Source: Prunus persica
Taxonomy: Eukaryota; Streptophyta; Magnoliopsida; Rosales; Rosaceae
Assembly: GCF_000346465.2 (NCBI RefSeq)
Contig: NC_034009.1
Span: forward strand, 16,689,741-16,753,740
DNA length: 64,000 nt
Direction of reading: 5' to 3'
Below the pieces are notes generated by a model. The model was not told the origin of the DNA. It saw only the letters and a program-made list of their open reading frames with translations, and did no database searches. The position numbers were made by a program, and so were the translations under genes. This document shows positions 1 through 11,821 of this stretch, piece by piece (within the stretch, counting starts at the first letter, position 1; each line of letters begins with the position of its first letter).

Positions 1-1106
1 GTTTTGGTTTTTTTTTTCCTGTTTCTGTTTTATGTTCTTTTCTTTTCTTTTTCTTTTTTATTATTATTTATTTTTCTCTCCTCATTACTTCTTTAGTTGT
101 TTCCTTTGTTTATTTTCCACACCTTGGGGACAAAGTGTGATTTAAGTTTGGGGGTGGGAACGTAAATTTTTTATTTTTCATTTTTTGAGTCTTGTTTACA
201 AATTTTCGTTTTTTTTCAGTCAATATCCATAGATTATTTTAAACGTTAGAACAAATGGACATGGTGAAAATCAATCCCACAGTAGAGTCTTTTCTATTTA
301 TTGTTGCTTAGACACTAATTCATGAATTATACTTTGAAATTTGCACATCACACCAACATGGTTTTTGGGGAATGAGATTGGAATACTTACTTTTTGTCCA
401 AGTGTGTTTTAATTTCTGTTCAATATAAATAAAGTTAGTATGTGTTATAAAGTAATAATTGCCCTCACCCGAAACTTTGCTAGTAACCGAGCCAGTCCTG
501 CCTAATCAGCAGTGATTCTCGAGACAAAAGGTAGAGTTTTGGCATGAGGCAGGGTGGTTAGTTGGTTACGTAGCCTTTTCAGCTTGAGTTAATAAGTCCT
601 TAGGGGTGTTCTACACCTAGTGCCCTAAAACCCGAGTGGTTTGGGAGACATTGACCTAAGTCTCGCTACACGGTTGGATCGAAAGCTTAAAGGAACCAAC
701 ATTGCACAACCACTACTGTTACTATTTATACACCAAAAAAAAAAAAAAAAAGAAGAAAAAAAAAAGAAGAAGAAAGGGAAAATAAAAAGTGTGGAGTGTG
801 TGAAGTATGAATAAAAGGGATGAGTGGTAAGGGTTTTAGTCGAGTCTCCATAACCATGATGGTTCACTTTACACCGAAGGAAGTTTGTGAATTCTTTTCT
901 AATTGAGTCTAAATAGCTCAGACTCTGTGGTGGGATTACTTGGATCTATTGAAAGGATGTTCTAGTTTTTAAAATTTTCTATGGATTGCAACTTGAAGAT
1001 GGAAATTTTGTCCTAGTTAAGTGTTAGCCAGATGTCTAATCTGTTAAGTTTTTATTTGAGTCTTGTTTCGCTTGAGGACAAGCAAAAGCTAAGTTTGGGG
1101 GTATTT
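1..1106 (+). mobile_element. Ty3/gypsy element, 3' internal noncoding end
   Basis: This is the noncoding stretch between pol and the 3' LTR of a Ty3 element of the Tat/Athila type. Two AAGTTTGGGGG purine-rich motifs are seen, near 143 and at 1091-1101. The second is preceded by GAGGACAAGCAAAAGCT and lies directly before the LTR start, where the polypurine tract that primes plus-strand synthesis is expected. No coding frame survives here; the A-rich tract near 735-780 makes only low-complexity ORFs. The gag-pol part and the 5' LTR would lie before base 1. The family assignment rests on the motif arrangement, so it is an inference. Confidence 0.75.
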
Positions 1107-2565
1107 TGATGGACATATTTTATATTATATATTTAACCTCATTCTTAGTATATTTTGGTTAATATTTTGGAAGAATTTTGATACTTTGAATTATATTTTC
1201 AATATAGGACTTTCGACTCTCTCTGGAGCAAAACATAATCAAATTGAGGAATTTTGGAGTAATTCCAGTTGGAGGACGTTCTTGAGTCACTTAGCTTGAT
1301 CGTATCAAAATTTCAGATCTTTCTTCCAAGCGGTTATTTTCTGGCAATAAAATAAATGAGCAGTGCGCGGTGCTGGAATAGTGACGTGTTGGGCTTTTAT
1401 TGCGTTTTTGAAGCCCAAGATGACCTCGGATGGGTTCGTGGCCTTCTAGAGAAGTGTTCAGAACATTTTTATCTTTAAAACAAGCTATCTTGGGCCAGAT
1501 TTGGAGGAGATTTGGGGCCAAAACGTGGCTGGGCAGATTTTAGGCAAATTCTCCTATTCCAATTTGGACTTTATTTCCTAGTATTATTTTACTTTAATTA
1601 GTTTCCTTGTGGGGATAGAAAAGCTGTACATTGGCAGCTAGGTTTTAAGGGGTATTTAAGCTCTTTCTCACAAGGAATTGAAGGACTCCCTTTTCACTTT
1701 TGAACTTTGCATTGTGGAGAGCAATTGCTAGGGTTTTGGGTTTTCACAACTTTCAGGTGTTTTCGTTCTTTTCTTCTTAATGATATTTCTTGGATTTCAA
1801 TTATGAGTATGCGTAACTAAATTTCTTTTGCTAGGGTGAAGCCTTGAACCTTAGCATGAATATGTGATTTTTATTTAATTGCTTATGATGAGTGCATGCG
1901 TATTTTGAATTGTTAATCACTGTTTTAAACTATCTAATTGTCTTAATGCCTGATCACCATTAGGATCTTTAGAAAAGTAATTGGATGCAATTTTGGTCGG
2001 AAGGTTCCCTGAAATTGATGCTAGCTTCTTGTGATTAATAATTGTAATTTCACTTAAGATGAACACCACGTCTTAAGGGTTGCATGGTTTTTCAAAGGGT
2101 TTTCACAAAACTTAATGAGTCTTTCATGTTCAGATTTGATCCGAACGTCCGGACGGGTTGCATGTTGGATATACGTTCTGTGTTGGAGGTTCCAAGTAGA
2201 ATATACATTAGGAAAACCTAACCTTCAAAGTGGCATGTGCAAATCATAAGTAATTGGTAAAAGTTCATAGGATTGCTAGGTGATGGTGAAACCCTAGTGT
2301 TTTTATAAATTGATATTCAAAACTCTTTCTCTCAATCGTATTTGTTTTTGTTTAATATTTGTTTTTTAGAATCCACCAAATTTATAATCATCTTTCTTGA
2401 CTTTTTATTTTAAGTAGTAATTGGAATTTGTTTTTACATAAATTGCTAATTAGTCCTTGAGGAAAACGACCTTGCATGAGCATCTATACTACAATAGCCT
2501 TGTATTCTTGCAAGTATTTTATGTGATTTTTAACACTGTTTGCACAAGTACTAAAAATCCTATCA
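1107..2565 (+). mobile_element. 3' LTR of the Ty3 element
   Basis: The LTR starts TGAT directly after the polypurine tract and ends ATCA, giving the inverted TG...CA termini. It is 1459 bp long. A TATA-like TATTTAAG lies near 1652, about where the U3/R boundary would be. The stretch TTGAGGAAAACGACCTTGC near 2456-2475 resembles the U5 end of Tat/Athila LTRs. Immediately downstream (2566-2570, ATACT) the sequence switches to the gag frame of a copia element, so the LTR marks an insertion into that element and ATACT is the expected right-hand target duplication. Its left partner is outside the window. Confidence 0.8.
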
Positions 2566-2571
2566 ATACTC

Positions 2572-5500
2572 ATGAAGGATGCTAAGGCTCTGGGATTGAT
2601 TCAAGGTGCAGTTTCAGATGAGATATTCCCACGAATCTCTCATGAGGAGACATCAAAAGGTGCCTGGAATATCCTGCAGAAATAATACCATGGAGATAAG
2701 CAAGTAAGAAGTGTTAAATTACAAAGTCTTAGAAGAGAATTTGAATATACAAGGATGAAGGATGATGAATCATTAACTGTTTACATTACTAAACTGTTTG
2801 ATTTGATAAATCAAATGCGAAGTTATGGGGAGGAATTGCCTAGGGAAAGGGTTGTTCAAAAATTGCTCATTAGTCTGCCATCTGCCTATGATTCTATCTG
2901 CTCAGTTATTGAGCATTCATTGAAGAGTTTTGAATTAAGGCTGGACAGACATTCTGAAAACAAAACTGAGAAGGCATTTGCTAGTCTCAGTGTGGATGCC
3001 AAATCAGTTAAAGCTGGTGATCAAAATTCTAAGCAAAATAAGAGTTGGAAAACAAAAGGCAAGAAGTGGGATAACAAAACAAATGATGGTGCTAAAAATC
3101 CTTGCAAGCACTGTGGCAAATTACACTTTGGAGAGTGTCGATTCAAGGGCAAACCAAAGTGTTTCAACTGTGACAAATTTGGGCACATAGCCAAAGATTG
3201 TTACAGTAAGAAACCAGCACAGCAGGTCAATTATGCCAACCAAGTAGATGCTACTCCAACTATGTTTCACGCTAGCAATAAAACTGATGCTAGTATAAAA
3301 GGAGGTGATGAGGTATGGTACTTGGACAGTGGATGTAGCAATCATATGACAGGAAGAGAGGATCTACTTGTTGACATTGACAGAAATGTGTCTGCAAAAG
3401 TTGAAATGGGAACTGGACAGCTTGTTGAAGTTACTGGTAAGGGCAGTCTTGTGGTTGAAACCAAAGTGGGCAAGAAATACATCAAAGAAGTTATGCTTGT
3501 ACCTGGTTTGAAAGAAAACTTACTCAGTGTGGGCCAGATGATAGAGCATGGTTACTACTTTGTGTTTGGAGATCACAAGGTGGAGATTTACAATGACAGT
3601 TCTTATTCCAATTTGATTGCAAGGATACAAATGAGAGGAAATCAAAGTTTTCTAATGAAATTGCAGGCTGAAATACATCTTGCCTACAAGGCAAGTGTTT
3701 GTCACTCTACTGCAATATGGCATAGAAGACTGGGGCATCTAAATCTGAGTAGTCTGAAATTACTACAAGAGCAAGAAATGGTTATGGGATTGCTAGAAAT
3801 TATGGGATTGCTAGAAATTACAGCTGTTACAGAAGTATGTGAGGGCTGTATTCTAAGCAAACAGTGCAGAGAGTCATTTCCAAAGGAAGCTACTACTAGA
3901 GCATCAACTCCTCTAGAGCTTGTACACAGTGATATCTGTGGTCCAATGCAAACAACTACAAAAGCTGGAAATCGATACTTTCTCACTTTCATAGATGATA
4001 ACACAAGAATGTGTTGGGTCTATTTCTTAAGACAAAAGTCTGAGACACTGAGTGTATTCAAGAGATTCAAAGCTACTGTGGAACTGCAAAGTGGCTATAA
4101 ATTAAAGAAGCTTAGAAGTGATCGAGGAGGAGAATACACCTCAGTGGAATTTGATAGGTTCTGTACAGATATAGGCATAGAAAGGCAGCTAACAACTCCA
4201 TATACACCACAGCAAAATGGTGTAGCAGAGAGAAAGAACAGGACTATTGTGGAAATGGCAAAGTGCTTGTTACTTGAGAAGAAGATCCCTCTTGATTTTT
4301 GGGCTGAACCAGTTAATACATCAGTGTATATTTTGAATAGGTGTCCAACCAAAGCTTTGAATAAGAGAACACCATTTGAAGCTTATAGTGGAAGAAAGCC
4401 TGGAGTCAAGCATCTGAAAGTGTTTGGTTCATTGTGCTATGCTCATATTCCAAGTCAACAAAGGCAGAAGCTGGATTTGACAAGCAAAAGTTGTATTTTC
4501 TTAGGCTATGGAAGCTGTGAAAAGGGGTATAGACTTTATAGTCTTGAAACTGAAAAGATAATTGTCTAGGGATGTTGTGTTCAATGAAGATGCATGTTGG
4601 GATTGGAATACACAGAAGAAAGAAGTGTGAAGATTCCAATTGCTGAAATACCTGCAAGTAAGCAAGGACAAGAAGAAAACAGCAGTAATTCTGAAGTACA
4701 AGGTGAAGAAGGTGAAATATTTGGTATTAGTACTGAATCTAGTGATCAAGAAAGAGTGCCAAGCTCCCAAGATTTTGATCACACACCTCGCAAGTACAAA
4801 AGCATTGCAGAAATTTATGAGAAATGCAATATGTGCATCATAGAACCAGAGAGTTTTGAAGAAGCAGCAAAGGATGATTCATGGAAGAAAGCTATGGAAG
4901 ATGAAATTCTGATGATAAACAAAAATAGCACTTGGGAACTTGTAAATAGACCATCTGACAAACCAATTATTGGTGTTAAATGGGTCTATAAGACAAAACT
5001 GAACTTGGATGGATCTATGCAGACGAACAAGGCATGGCTGGTGGCAAAGGGATATTCTCAGAAGCCTGGAATATACTTCAATGAGACCTTTGCACAAGTG
5101 GCAAGACTTGATACTGTGAGAACCTTGGTGGCTTTGGCTGCATAGAGAAATTGGAGGCTATTTCAGTTGGATGTAAAGTCGGCATTTCTTAATGGAGTGC
5201 TAAAAGCAGAAGTGTATGTGGATCAACCATCTAGTTTTGTGATACAAGGAAGTGAAGATAAGGTGTATAGGCTCAAAAAAGCCTTATATGGTTTGAAACA
5301 AGCTCCAAGAGCTTGGTATGAAGAGATAAATTCCTATTTTACTAAAGCTGGTTTTTATAGGAGTCCAAGTGAAGCTACTTTGTACACAAAGATGTCCACA
5401 AGTGGTATTCTCATTGTGTCACTATATGTAGATGATATTATCTACACAGGGAGTTCAAAAGAAATGATGGTTGAATTCAAGAATGAGATGATGAGGCAAT

Positions 5501-6396
5501 ATGAGATGACTGACCTAGGATTGCTCCATCACTTCCTTGGCCTTGGAGTGCTACAAACTGATACCTGCACCTTCTTACACCAGAAGAAGTATGCAAAGAC
5601 CTTGCTGGACAAGTTTGGACTCAAGGATTGCAAGCCTGTTGCAACACCACTGGCTGTGAATGAAAAATTGTCAAAAATGGATGGAAGTGATCTAGCAGAT
5701 GAAACTTTGTATAGGCAAATGGTGGAGAGTCTGCTTTACCTGACTGCAACCAGACCAGATATCATGTTTGCAGCAAGCCTCTTGGCAAGATTCATGCATA
5801 ATCAAACCAAGAAGCACATGGGAACCGCAAAGAGGGTGCTTAGATACATTCAAGGTACTATGAATTATGGAATTGCGTAAGAAAAGGGAAAAGGGGCAGT
5901 GTTAATAGGTTACTGTGATAGTGATTGGAGTGGCAGTGAGGATGACATGAGAAGCACATCTGGCTATGCATTTAATTTGGGATCAGGTGTGTTTTCTTGG
6001 GCTTTAATCAAGCAAAGCAGTGTTGCTCTTTCAACTGCAGAGGCTGAGTATATGAGTGCAGCAGAAGCTACTGCACAAGCTATTTGGCTGAGGTTTGTAT
6101 TATCAGATTTTGGGGAAGAGCAAGTAGAACCAACTAAATTGCTATGTGATAATACTTCAGCTATTGCTATATCAAAGAATCCTGTTCATCATCATAAAAC
6201 CAGACATATCAATCGAAGGTTTAATTTCATTCGAGATGCCCTTCAAGATGGTGAGATTGATCTACTATATTGCAAAACTGAAGAGCAACTTGCTGACATT
6301 TTTACCAAGCCTTTGGCAAGAGATCGATTTGAATATATGAGGAAAGCTCTAGGAGTCATTTCAGCACAACACTTAGAAGGGAGTGTTGGTTTATAA
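2572..6396 (+). pseudogene. Ty1/copia gag-pol polyprotein, decayed and 5' truncated
   Basis: A single reading frame carries the copia domain order. It runs gag (UBN2-like), CCHC zinc knuckle near 3160-3205, protease with DSGCSNHMTG near 3327, GAG-pre-integrase HRRLGH near 3722, integrase core with conserved D, D and E (DRGGEY near 4123), reverse transcriptase with YVDD near 5425, and RNase H from about 5905. It is not functional. In-frame stops are at 2683-2685, 4567-4569, 5143-5145 and 5878-5880, and a pair of compensating frameshifts lies between about 4567 and 4630. The N-terminal part of gag is missing because a Ty3 element is inserted at 2565. The stop at 6394-6396 lies a few bases inside the 3' LTR. 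Family assignment is secure. Confidence 0.93.
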
Positions 6397-6753
6397 GTGT
6401 GATTGCTGAAATGTAATTAGAACAAAAGGAGTTTCTATTCTGTGTTTTACTAGGTAGCTTTGGATCACAGTCCAAGTATGCAGCAGAAAATGTAATAGTC
6501 TTGTGCCACTTGTCTCTATCTCATAGGGTAGTTAAATGAGAGGCCAGGATTGAATGATGTAATGAGGAATATTCCATTCTTAATGGTTTTGTCAGAGCAC
6601 AATACAATCTTAGCTAGCTTCTTCTCCAATGTCTCTCTCTCTCTCTCTGAAATTCTCTCCTCTTTCTTCTACTCAATCTCTCTGCATTTCTATAAGCCTT
6701 ATTACACTGATGATTGAATAAATATATAAGATAATGGTCTCTATATGTTAACA
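6384..6753 (+). mobile_element. 3' LTR of the copia element
   Basis: The LTR begins TGTTGG directly after the purine-rich AGAAGGGAG and ends TGTTAACA, 370 bp. It contains a (TC)n tract near 6630-6650. The next five bases, GAAAG, start a sequence repeated at 35758-35829 where no LTR is present. There the same GAAAG is preceded by unrelated sequence, as expected for an empty site and a 5-bp target duplication. The 5' LTR would lie upstream of the window. Confidence 0.8.
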
Positions 6754-6825
6754 GAAAGGTGGCCTGGATTATGGATTAGGTGAAACTGCTCATATTAAAA
6801 CAGAGAATAAGACAAGACAATCTAA
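6754..6825 (+). repeat. 72-bp sequence repeated at 35758-35829
   Basis: The stretch GAAAGGTGGCCTGG... up to ...AAGACAATCTAA occurs again at 35758 with only a few mismatches, upstream of the small membrane-protein gene at 34782-35376. It shows that the copia element landed in another copy of that gene's upstream region. No function is evident. Confidence 0.75.
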
Positions 6826-7022
6826 TTTATCTCTGGCGCAATGCGTAGAATAAAGGTCAGCTAATTGAATTTTTTATTTTGTGGTCAAATTATACTTCAT
6901 TGAACCCGCAAAGGGGAAACCTGAAGAACAGACAAAGACTGGGAGATTAGAGCCAAAGACAACAGCTTAGCCAACATGCCAGCACCAAAATAAAACAAAT
7001 CAAAAGACAGGTTGAAAAGGTA

Positions 7023-7240
7023 CACTACTACAGTGGTGTAAAACCACCATGCCCAAATCTGTCATGGTTTTTCACAGTTGTTATAAAACCGTCGTGATAG
7101 GGTATGAAAAAAAAAATTGTGTTGAATTGATTTTAAGTAGGAACCGTCGTGCTTCTAAGAGGAGCTTAACGACATGAAAAATCGTCGTATTTTGACATTC
7201 AAAATATACCCGTTGTCTATTTCGATTTTTGTGGTAGTAG
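7023..7240. mobile_element. Short CACTA-like miniature element
   Basis: The segment starts CACTACTACAGTGG and ends TTTTTGTGGTAGTAG, whose complement CTACTACCACAAAAA resembles the start. Subterminal motifs ACCGTCGT and CGTCGT recur at about 7090, 7142 and 7187, as in CACTA (En/Spm) ends; similar motifs occur at 59042-59735. About 218 bp, noncoding. The right terminus is mutated and no clean 3-bp duplication was found, so the exact ends are uncertain. Confidence 0.5.
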
Positions 7241-7924
7241 GAGTCCATCAATGACCAGAATATGCTTTATAATATTAGAGACGGTGGTAGCCTATTGGCC
7301 CAAGTCTCCACTTCCTTCCACCGCTCGCAAACCAAGCCTTGCAGCTTCAAGGGCCGTCCGAGTTCTCTTCCCAGGACCACCGAACTTCATCAAAAGACCC
7401 AGCAATCATTTGAGTTTCGTGTCTAATTCCATCTAATTGGAATCAGATTAATTGACCACCCTCCTCATTCCTTCTTGTGCAGCTAATTGATTGGGTGAAA
7501 CTTTTCATCCCATGAAGGACAAACGAGAACCACATGCCCGCTAATGCAAAAGGGTGAGACATTTCGAAGTGGCCATTTTTGTGTCCCCTAATCATTCATA
7601 TATACTTTTCATTGTATGATATTATAATCTATCCCAAATGTTAGGGACAGATTATTGCTTTGTACTAAATTTTAAGTAAATAATGCTAGGGATACTAAAT
7701 TTGTGCTTTAAATTTGAGCCTCAAATGATCTGGCACGTGCCACGTAATAAAGTATTAAATTAAGAATTCTAACTTGGATTATGATTTAGTTAATTTCTTT
7801 TAAGAGAAAAAAAATTAAAAACTTTATACATGCCAACCCTAATATTAATGTATCTTTGCTAGGGGTAAAATCCCCAATTCTATATATATATGTAATGTGA
7901 GCCCATGAATTTTTTTGGAATTTT
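7241..7924. other. Intergenic, nothing recognised
   Basis: AT-rich sequence. A short open frame at 7251-7436 has no recognisable domain and no supporting signals. No repeat boundary was seen. Confidence 0.4.
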
Positions 7925-8150
7925 AGTTCAAGCAAATGTGTGGAAATGATGCGCTGGACTTGTTGTTGTACTTGTTGCCAAATTTGCCCAACACGCTCGC
8001 CTTTGTTTCAACGAATTCTATTGTCGTCAATGTTGTAGTTTCAACCCTTCCTTGCATGCACCACCTCCCCTCCGCCTTCATGATATTCGTTGTTGAAGTC
8101 TAAAATCCCGACGTCTTTGCCTTCTTACGCCATTACATTCCTGCGAGGTC
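7925..8150 (-). pseudogene. Fragment of the small membrane-protein gene family
   Basis: Read on the minus strand, this matches the middle part of the gene at 10114-10801: a DVGI-like segment, a Gly-rich stretch, a NYNIDDN-like segment and the NKGERVG segment. The frame is broken by at least two stop codons (at the codons before NYN and before NKGERVG) and by a shift near its end. Neither the 7-nt first coding exon nor the membrane segment is present. It is a decayed relic of the family also found at 34782-35376 and 52681-53247. Confidence 0.65.
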
Positions 8151-9604
8151 TTGTTGCTTTCATTAATATTTTTAGTTATTCTTTTTGGTTCTTAAAATCA
8201 AACCGTCTATGAAACATTTAATTGTCCGAAATGAATCTCTAGATTTATGGCTTGTCAACATCAAACCCTAAAACGAACTAATTTTGTGTTTCACAGAATT
8301 TTGGAATTTCAACATCTATTCCGATTCTGAAAAACTCTAAATTTTCGGAATATTTGGAAAACTACGAAACTTATATATTTCAGAATTTTTTTGACAAACT
8401 TCGGAAAATAATTCAAATTTTAAACATGCTTTAAGCATTTGAAACGTTAAGATCGGCTCAAAATTGAAACCCCAATATATTTCAAAATTCTGAATTTTTA
8501 GAGTCTTGAGCTGTGTTCTGATTCCAATCCAATTTTTTCAGAATTTTTGGATTTCAAAACTTTTTTTAATGTCATATTTGATTTACAAGTACAAAAATTA
8601 GAAATTTTCGAATTGAAATCTGCTGGAATTGAAATTTACAATCCAACTTGCCCCTCTAATAGTAATGAAAACAATAAACGATTTTATGGGGATTGTTCAT
8701 CTCCTACTACTGGCACGGGTTTTCCACAATGTCTTTTGTGTCATCACTAACAATAATTCTTGGTCATGTTCGTCAAAAAAATTTATTCATAGTGCCGAAT
8801 TTTTTAGGTTTATCATAGCCTATTTTAAATTTATTAAATAAGTAGTAGAGAAAAAAAAAAATTTAAGTAAATAGATTGAGCAGATAGAACTTTCTCAATT
8901 TCAACAAACTTATCAATACAAGGTTATTGGAAGAGCGTAAAATTGAATACAGAAGTTATCAATACAGGGTACATAGATGAATGCCTAGAGATGTGGCTCA
9001 ATAAGTTAAAAAGTTGAAACTCAGACAAGGATAAAGTCTTGGGTAGGGCTGCCTGATCACATGGGTTGTGCGCAATTGTAGTCACTAAAGAGTAGGACCC
9101 CTTGCACTTTGGTCACATTCAACCCAACCTAGTCCCAACCCTTTAACTCTGTGACCTCTAAATGACATAAATCTACCTAGGTTGTGTGAAAGGAGTACCA
9201 TGCAGGAACAAATCGTCCAAATATTCAAACCACCCTTTCACACAACTATGCTCTCAACACCAGTTTACACCCCATTAGTAAGTTGAATAAAGAAGATAAG
9301 TGAGTAAAAGACTTTCGCTCATGTGGGTGTGAAGCTGTTTAACAATTGCGGTTCATGATAACAATAGAAATTTGATGGGTTGATTTTTTTAGTTGTTTAT
9401 GATTAATAAAGTTTACATAATTAAGTAGCATTTGTAATCATGCGATTACCTTTTTCTATGTCTCATCATGTGAAAGAAATATGAACGCCAATAGGAAAAA
9501 CGAAAATTTTCCACCCACATAAAATACCTTTTGAGTCTTGACTATACTAATCCAGGTTCATTATCAGGACTTTTATTTATTTATTATTTCCATTTTTATA
9601 CAAG
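8151..9604. other. Intergenic, nothing recognised
   Basis: AT-rich, with repeated TTCAGAATTTTTGG-like stretches around 8280-8560. Short overlapping frames at 8547-8841 look like chance ORFs. No gene, repeat boundary or RNA signal was identified. Confidence 0.4.
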
Positions 9605-9729
9605 ATGGGTCTCCAAATGAAGCTGAACACCTGCACAATGCCCATGGCAACAAGTACTACAACTCAAGGAAAGACAAAGCAAGAAGCTCGAGCGAAGAAG
9701 AAGGAACGAGCACCATGCCCATGGTATAA
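9605..9729 (+). pseudogene. Possible isolated second exon related to the small membrane-protein family
   Basis: After an acceptor-like TTTTTATACAAG the sequence reads ATGGGTCTCCAAATGAAGCTG, resembling the start of exon 2 in the family (AT GGG TCT CGA ... GAA). The frame beginning at 9607 runs 40 codons to a TAA at 9727 and encodes a charged Ser/Glu-rich peptide with no membrane segment. No matching 7-nt first exon (ATGGCAG before GTA) was found upstream. A similar stub is at 58961-59031. It could be a chance resemblance. Confidence 0.3.
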
Positions 9730-10113
9730 GCTTTGGTAATAGTAGGGATGTGGGTCTTGATCAAAATCATAGAAGGATCAACCCCTAACATATACTCATC
9801 AGTAATCTGTGTGTATTTGAATTTATTATTAATTTGCGCAAACGAGAAGAGGAAATTTTCCTGTCCATGAGGAAATTAATTTGCTTTGAATGCAATGAAC
9901 ATCTGAAAGCTTAATTCTGAGCATGAGAAAGAACTAATAACGAAGAAATCTAACTTATTGATTGCCACAAAACAAGTCCATACAGAAATCTAGTTTTTCC
10001 TGCCCCATAACATGTGGTAGAGTCTTGACCTGCCCCATAAAATCTAGTTTTTCGCCAACTATTTATTTTGCTTCTTCTTAGTCGTGCCATTTTTTTCACT
10101 CAAGCCGCTTGCT
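9730..10113. other. 3' flank of the gene at 10114-10801
   Basis: AT-rich sequence downstream of the minus-strand gene; it would hold its 3' UTR. No separate feature is seen. Confidence 0.4.
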
Positions 10114-10801
10114 TCATTTTTTGTTTTGCTTACTCACCATTGATATATAAAAGAAAAAAGAAGAAGCAATAACAAAAAGAGCAAGAAGACCAAGAAGAAA
10201 TGGTACGCTCGACTTGTTGTTGTACTTGTTGCCAACTTTGCTAATCCCAACACGCTCGCCTTTGTTTGCATAAAATGTATTGCCACAAATGTTGTGGTTT
10301 CGACCCCTCCTTGGTTGATGGACATCAACACCACCTCCACCTTCTTCGTTGTAAGCATCGTGAATCCCAACATCTGTGCTATCAATTGCGCAGAAATCAT
10401 TCTCATTAATGTTGAAGTTCTCGTTGGTTTCATCAGTATTTTCTGCCTCACTATTTTCGTTTTGCTGGAGTTCTTGTTCAGTTCTTTCTTCTTGGGGATC
10501 TTGTTCAGAAAGCGTTCTAGAGTGACCAGGAAAGCGGTTTCTTACCCGCTCCTGAGAGCTCTGGCTCAATCGTTCAGTTTCAGATCGAGATCGAGACCCA
10601 TCTTATGTATATGCAAAGATAAAAATGGAAAGATCTTCCAATAAGTAGAGACAAATACTCTAAAATCAGATGGAAGACAATCTTTCAATAAATGGAAGTT
10701 ACTATTGTAAACTAATTACATAAATTCCTTAAACCCTATACACAAAAAGATCTTGAATGAAATAAAAATATTAATCATAATATATAGTACTTACCTGCCA
10801 T
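10114..10801 (-). CDS. Small acidic protein with C-terminal membrane segment (family copy 1)
   Basis: The function is not recognised. Two coding exons are inferred. The first is only 7 nt (10795-10801, ATGGCAG followed by GTAAGT); the second is 10114-10601 after an AG acceptor, with a 193-nt intron. The spliced product is 164 aa. It opens MADGSRSRSETER, is rich in Glu, Asn and Gln, then has a Gly-rich patch and a repeated VGI motif. It ends with one hydrophobic segment at about 134-156 and a basic tail, which suggests a tail-anchored membrane protein. The same start, intron position and C-terminus are kept in intact copies at 34782-35376 and 52681-53247, which supports this gene model. The frame also begins without ATG in exon 2, so the microexon is needed. 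A solo LTR lies about 156 bp upstream. Confidence 0.72.
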
Positions 10802-10920
10802 TGATGAAAGCTCAAAAGAAAAGTCTTCTATTCTCTGGAGAGTTCTTATGTTCAATTAGCAGTAGGGACTAGATGTTTTTTAAGGTGTGTTTATAAGAGA
10901 GCATGTGACCTCCTCTTGAA

Positions 10921-10955
<35 letters not shown>

Positions 10956-10956
10956 A

Positions 10957-11391
10957 TGTTGTAAAGTCAACAATGTGGATCCCAAAATGGCAAGCCTCAC
11001 TACCCAATTGATTGAAGAATATTAATGATGCTTGTCTGCCAATTATTTGAGTGAAGTCAAATGCTTGTGAAGTGAACAGCCAATGTCCTTGGCCTATAAA
11101 TAGATACCTCCATCAGTAGAAGAGGGTGCTTTGAGAAGAGGAAGAGAAGGAAGAAAGAGGGTGAGTGAATGGAGAGGAAAGAGAGCAGAGAGAAATTCTC
11201 CAAGAAAGAAAATTCAGTGAGCCATACATACTGTAAACACTAAAGTTGTAGCCCTATTATTTTATATAATGGAAAAGTTACTGCTGTTGCTCTCCGAGGA
11301 CGTAGACATAGCCGAATCTTGTTAAATGCTGTGTCTCATCTACTTTACGTGCAGCTCAATATTCGCACATATTCCAATTCATTTTATAACA
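10957..11391. mobile_element. Solo LTR with perfect 5-bp target duplication
   Basis: It begins TGTTGTAAAG and ends TTTTATAACA (inverted termini) and is 435 bp. TATTA occurs on both sides (10952-10956 and 11392-11396). Inside are TATAAATA near 11096 and a CTCCGAGGACGTAGACATAGCC stretch near 11292, typical of the R/U5 region of plant copia LTRs. No internal retroelement sequence flanks it. The paralogous upstream regions at about 35918, 53391, 53940 and 58082 read through the same site without an LTR. It is therefore a solo LTR, the product of LTR-LTR recombination, lodged upstream of the minus-strand gene at 10114-10801. Confidence 0.88.
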
Positions 11392-11821
11392 TATTAGTCT
11401 TTGTTATATCTGCAATATTCTTAATGATCAACTTGGGAAAGTCTTTCCAGCAAAAACCAAAAAAACTTGGAAAAGTCTTGTAAAAAAGGACCCCTCTTGT
11501 CTAATCAAAGAGGGACCGGACAGACTTTTTTAAGTGGCCATGCTTGTGGAAAAATTCTACAAGCATATGAATTCTAATTTAGTGTAGGCAAAGCAATAAT
11601 TTAGATTCCTTGTCAAATTCCAATAATACCATGTCGAAAAAATTAGTTGAACAGTCACACCCCATACTTTGAGCAAATATTCCAAAGCAAATTCAGAGAA
11701 ATATTTCACTAAATTAACGTTGGTATATATTTGTTGACCTGAAAAATTATCAACATTTATTAATAATAAAAATAATTCAATACCAGCCTAAGCTGTGAGT
11801 TAATAGTAACTGATAACATCT
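11392..11821 (-). repeat. Conserved upstream block of the small membrane-protein gene family
   Basis: A block starting TATTAGTCTTTGTTATATC and containing CTGCAATATTC, CTTGGAAAAGTCTTG and GAGGGACCGGACAGAC recurs upstream of the other family copies (35918-36100, 53391-53500, 53940-54090) and alone at 58082-58200. From 11578 to 11821 it matches 54328-54563 with few differences. It is part of a segmental duplication and may hold shared promoter sequence; that role is an inference. Confidence 0.7.

Noticed and set aside
7251..7436. Short ORF, perhaps a LINE RNase H trace on the minus strand
   Set aside because: Only one short resemblance and no second motif.
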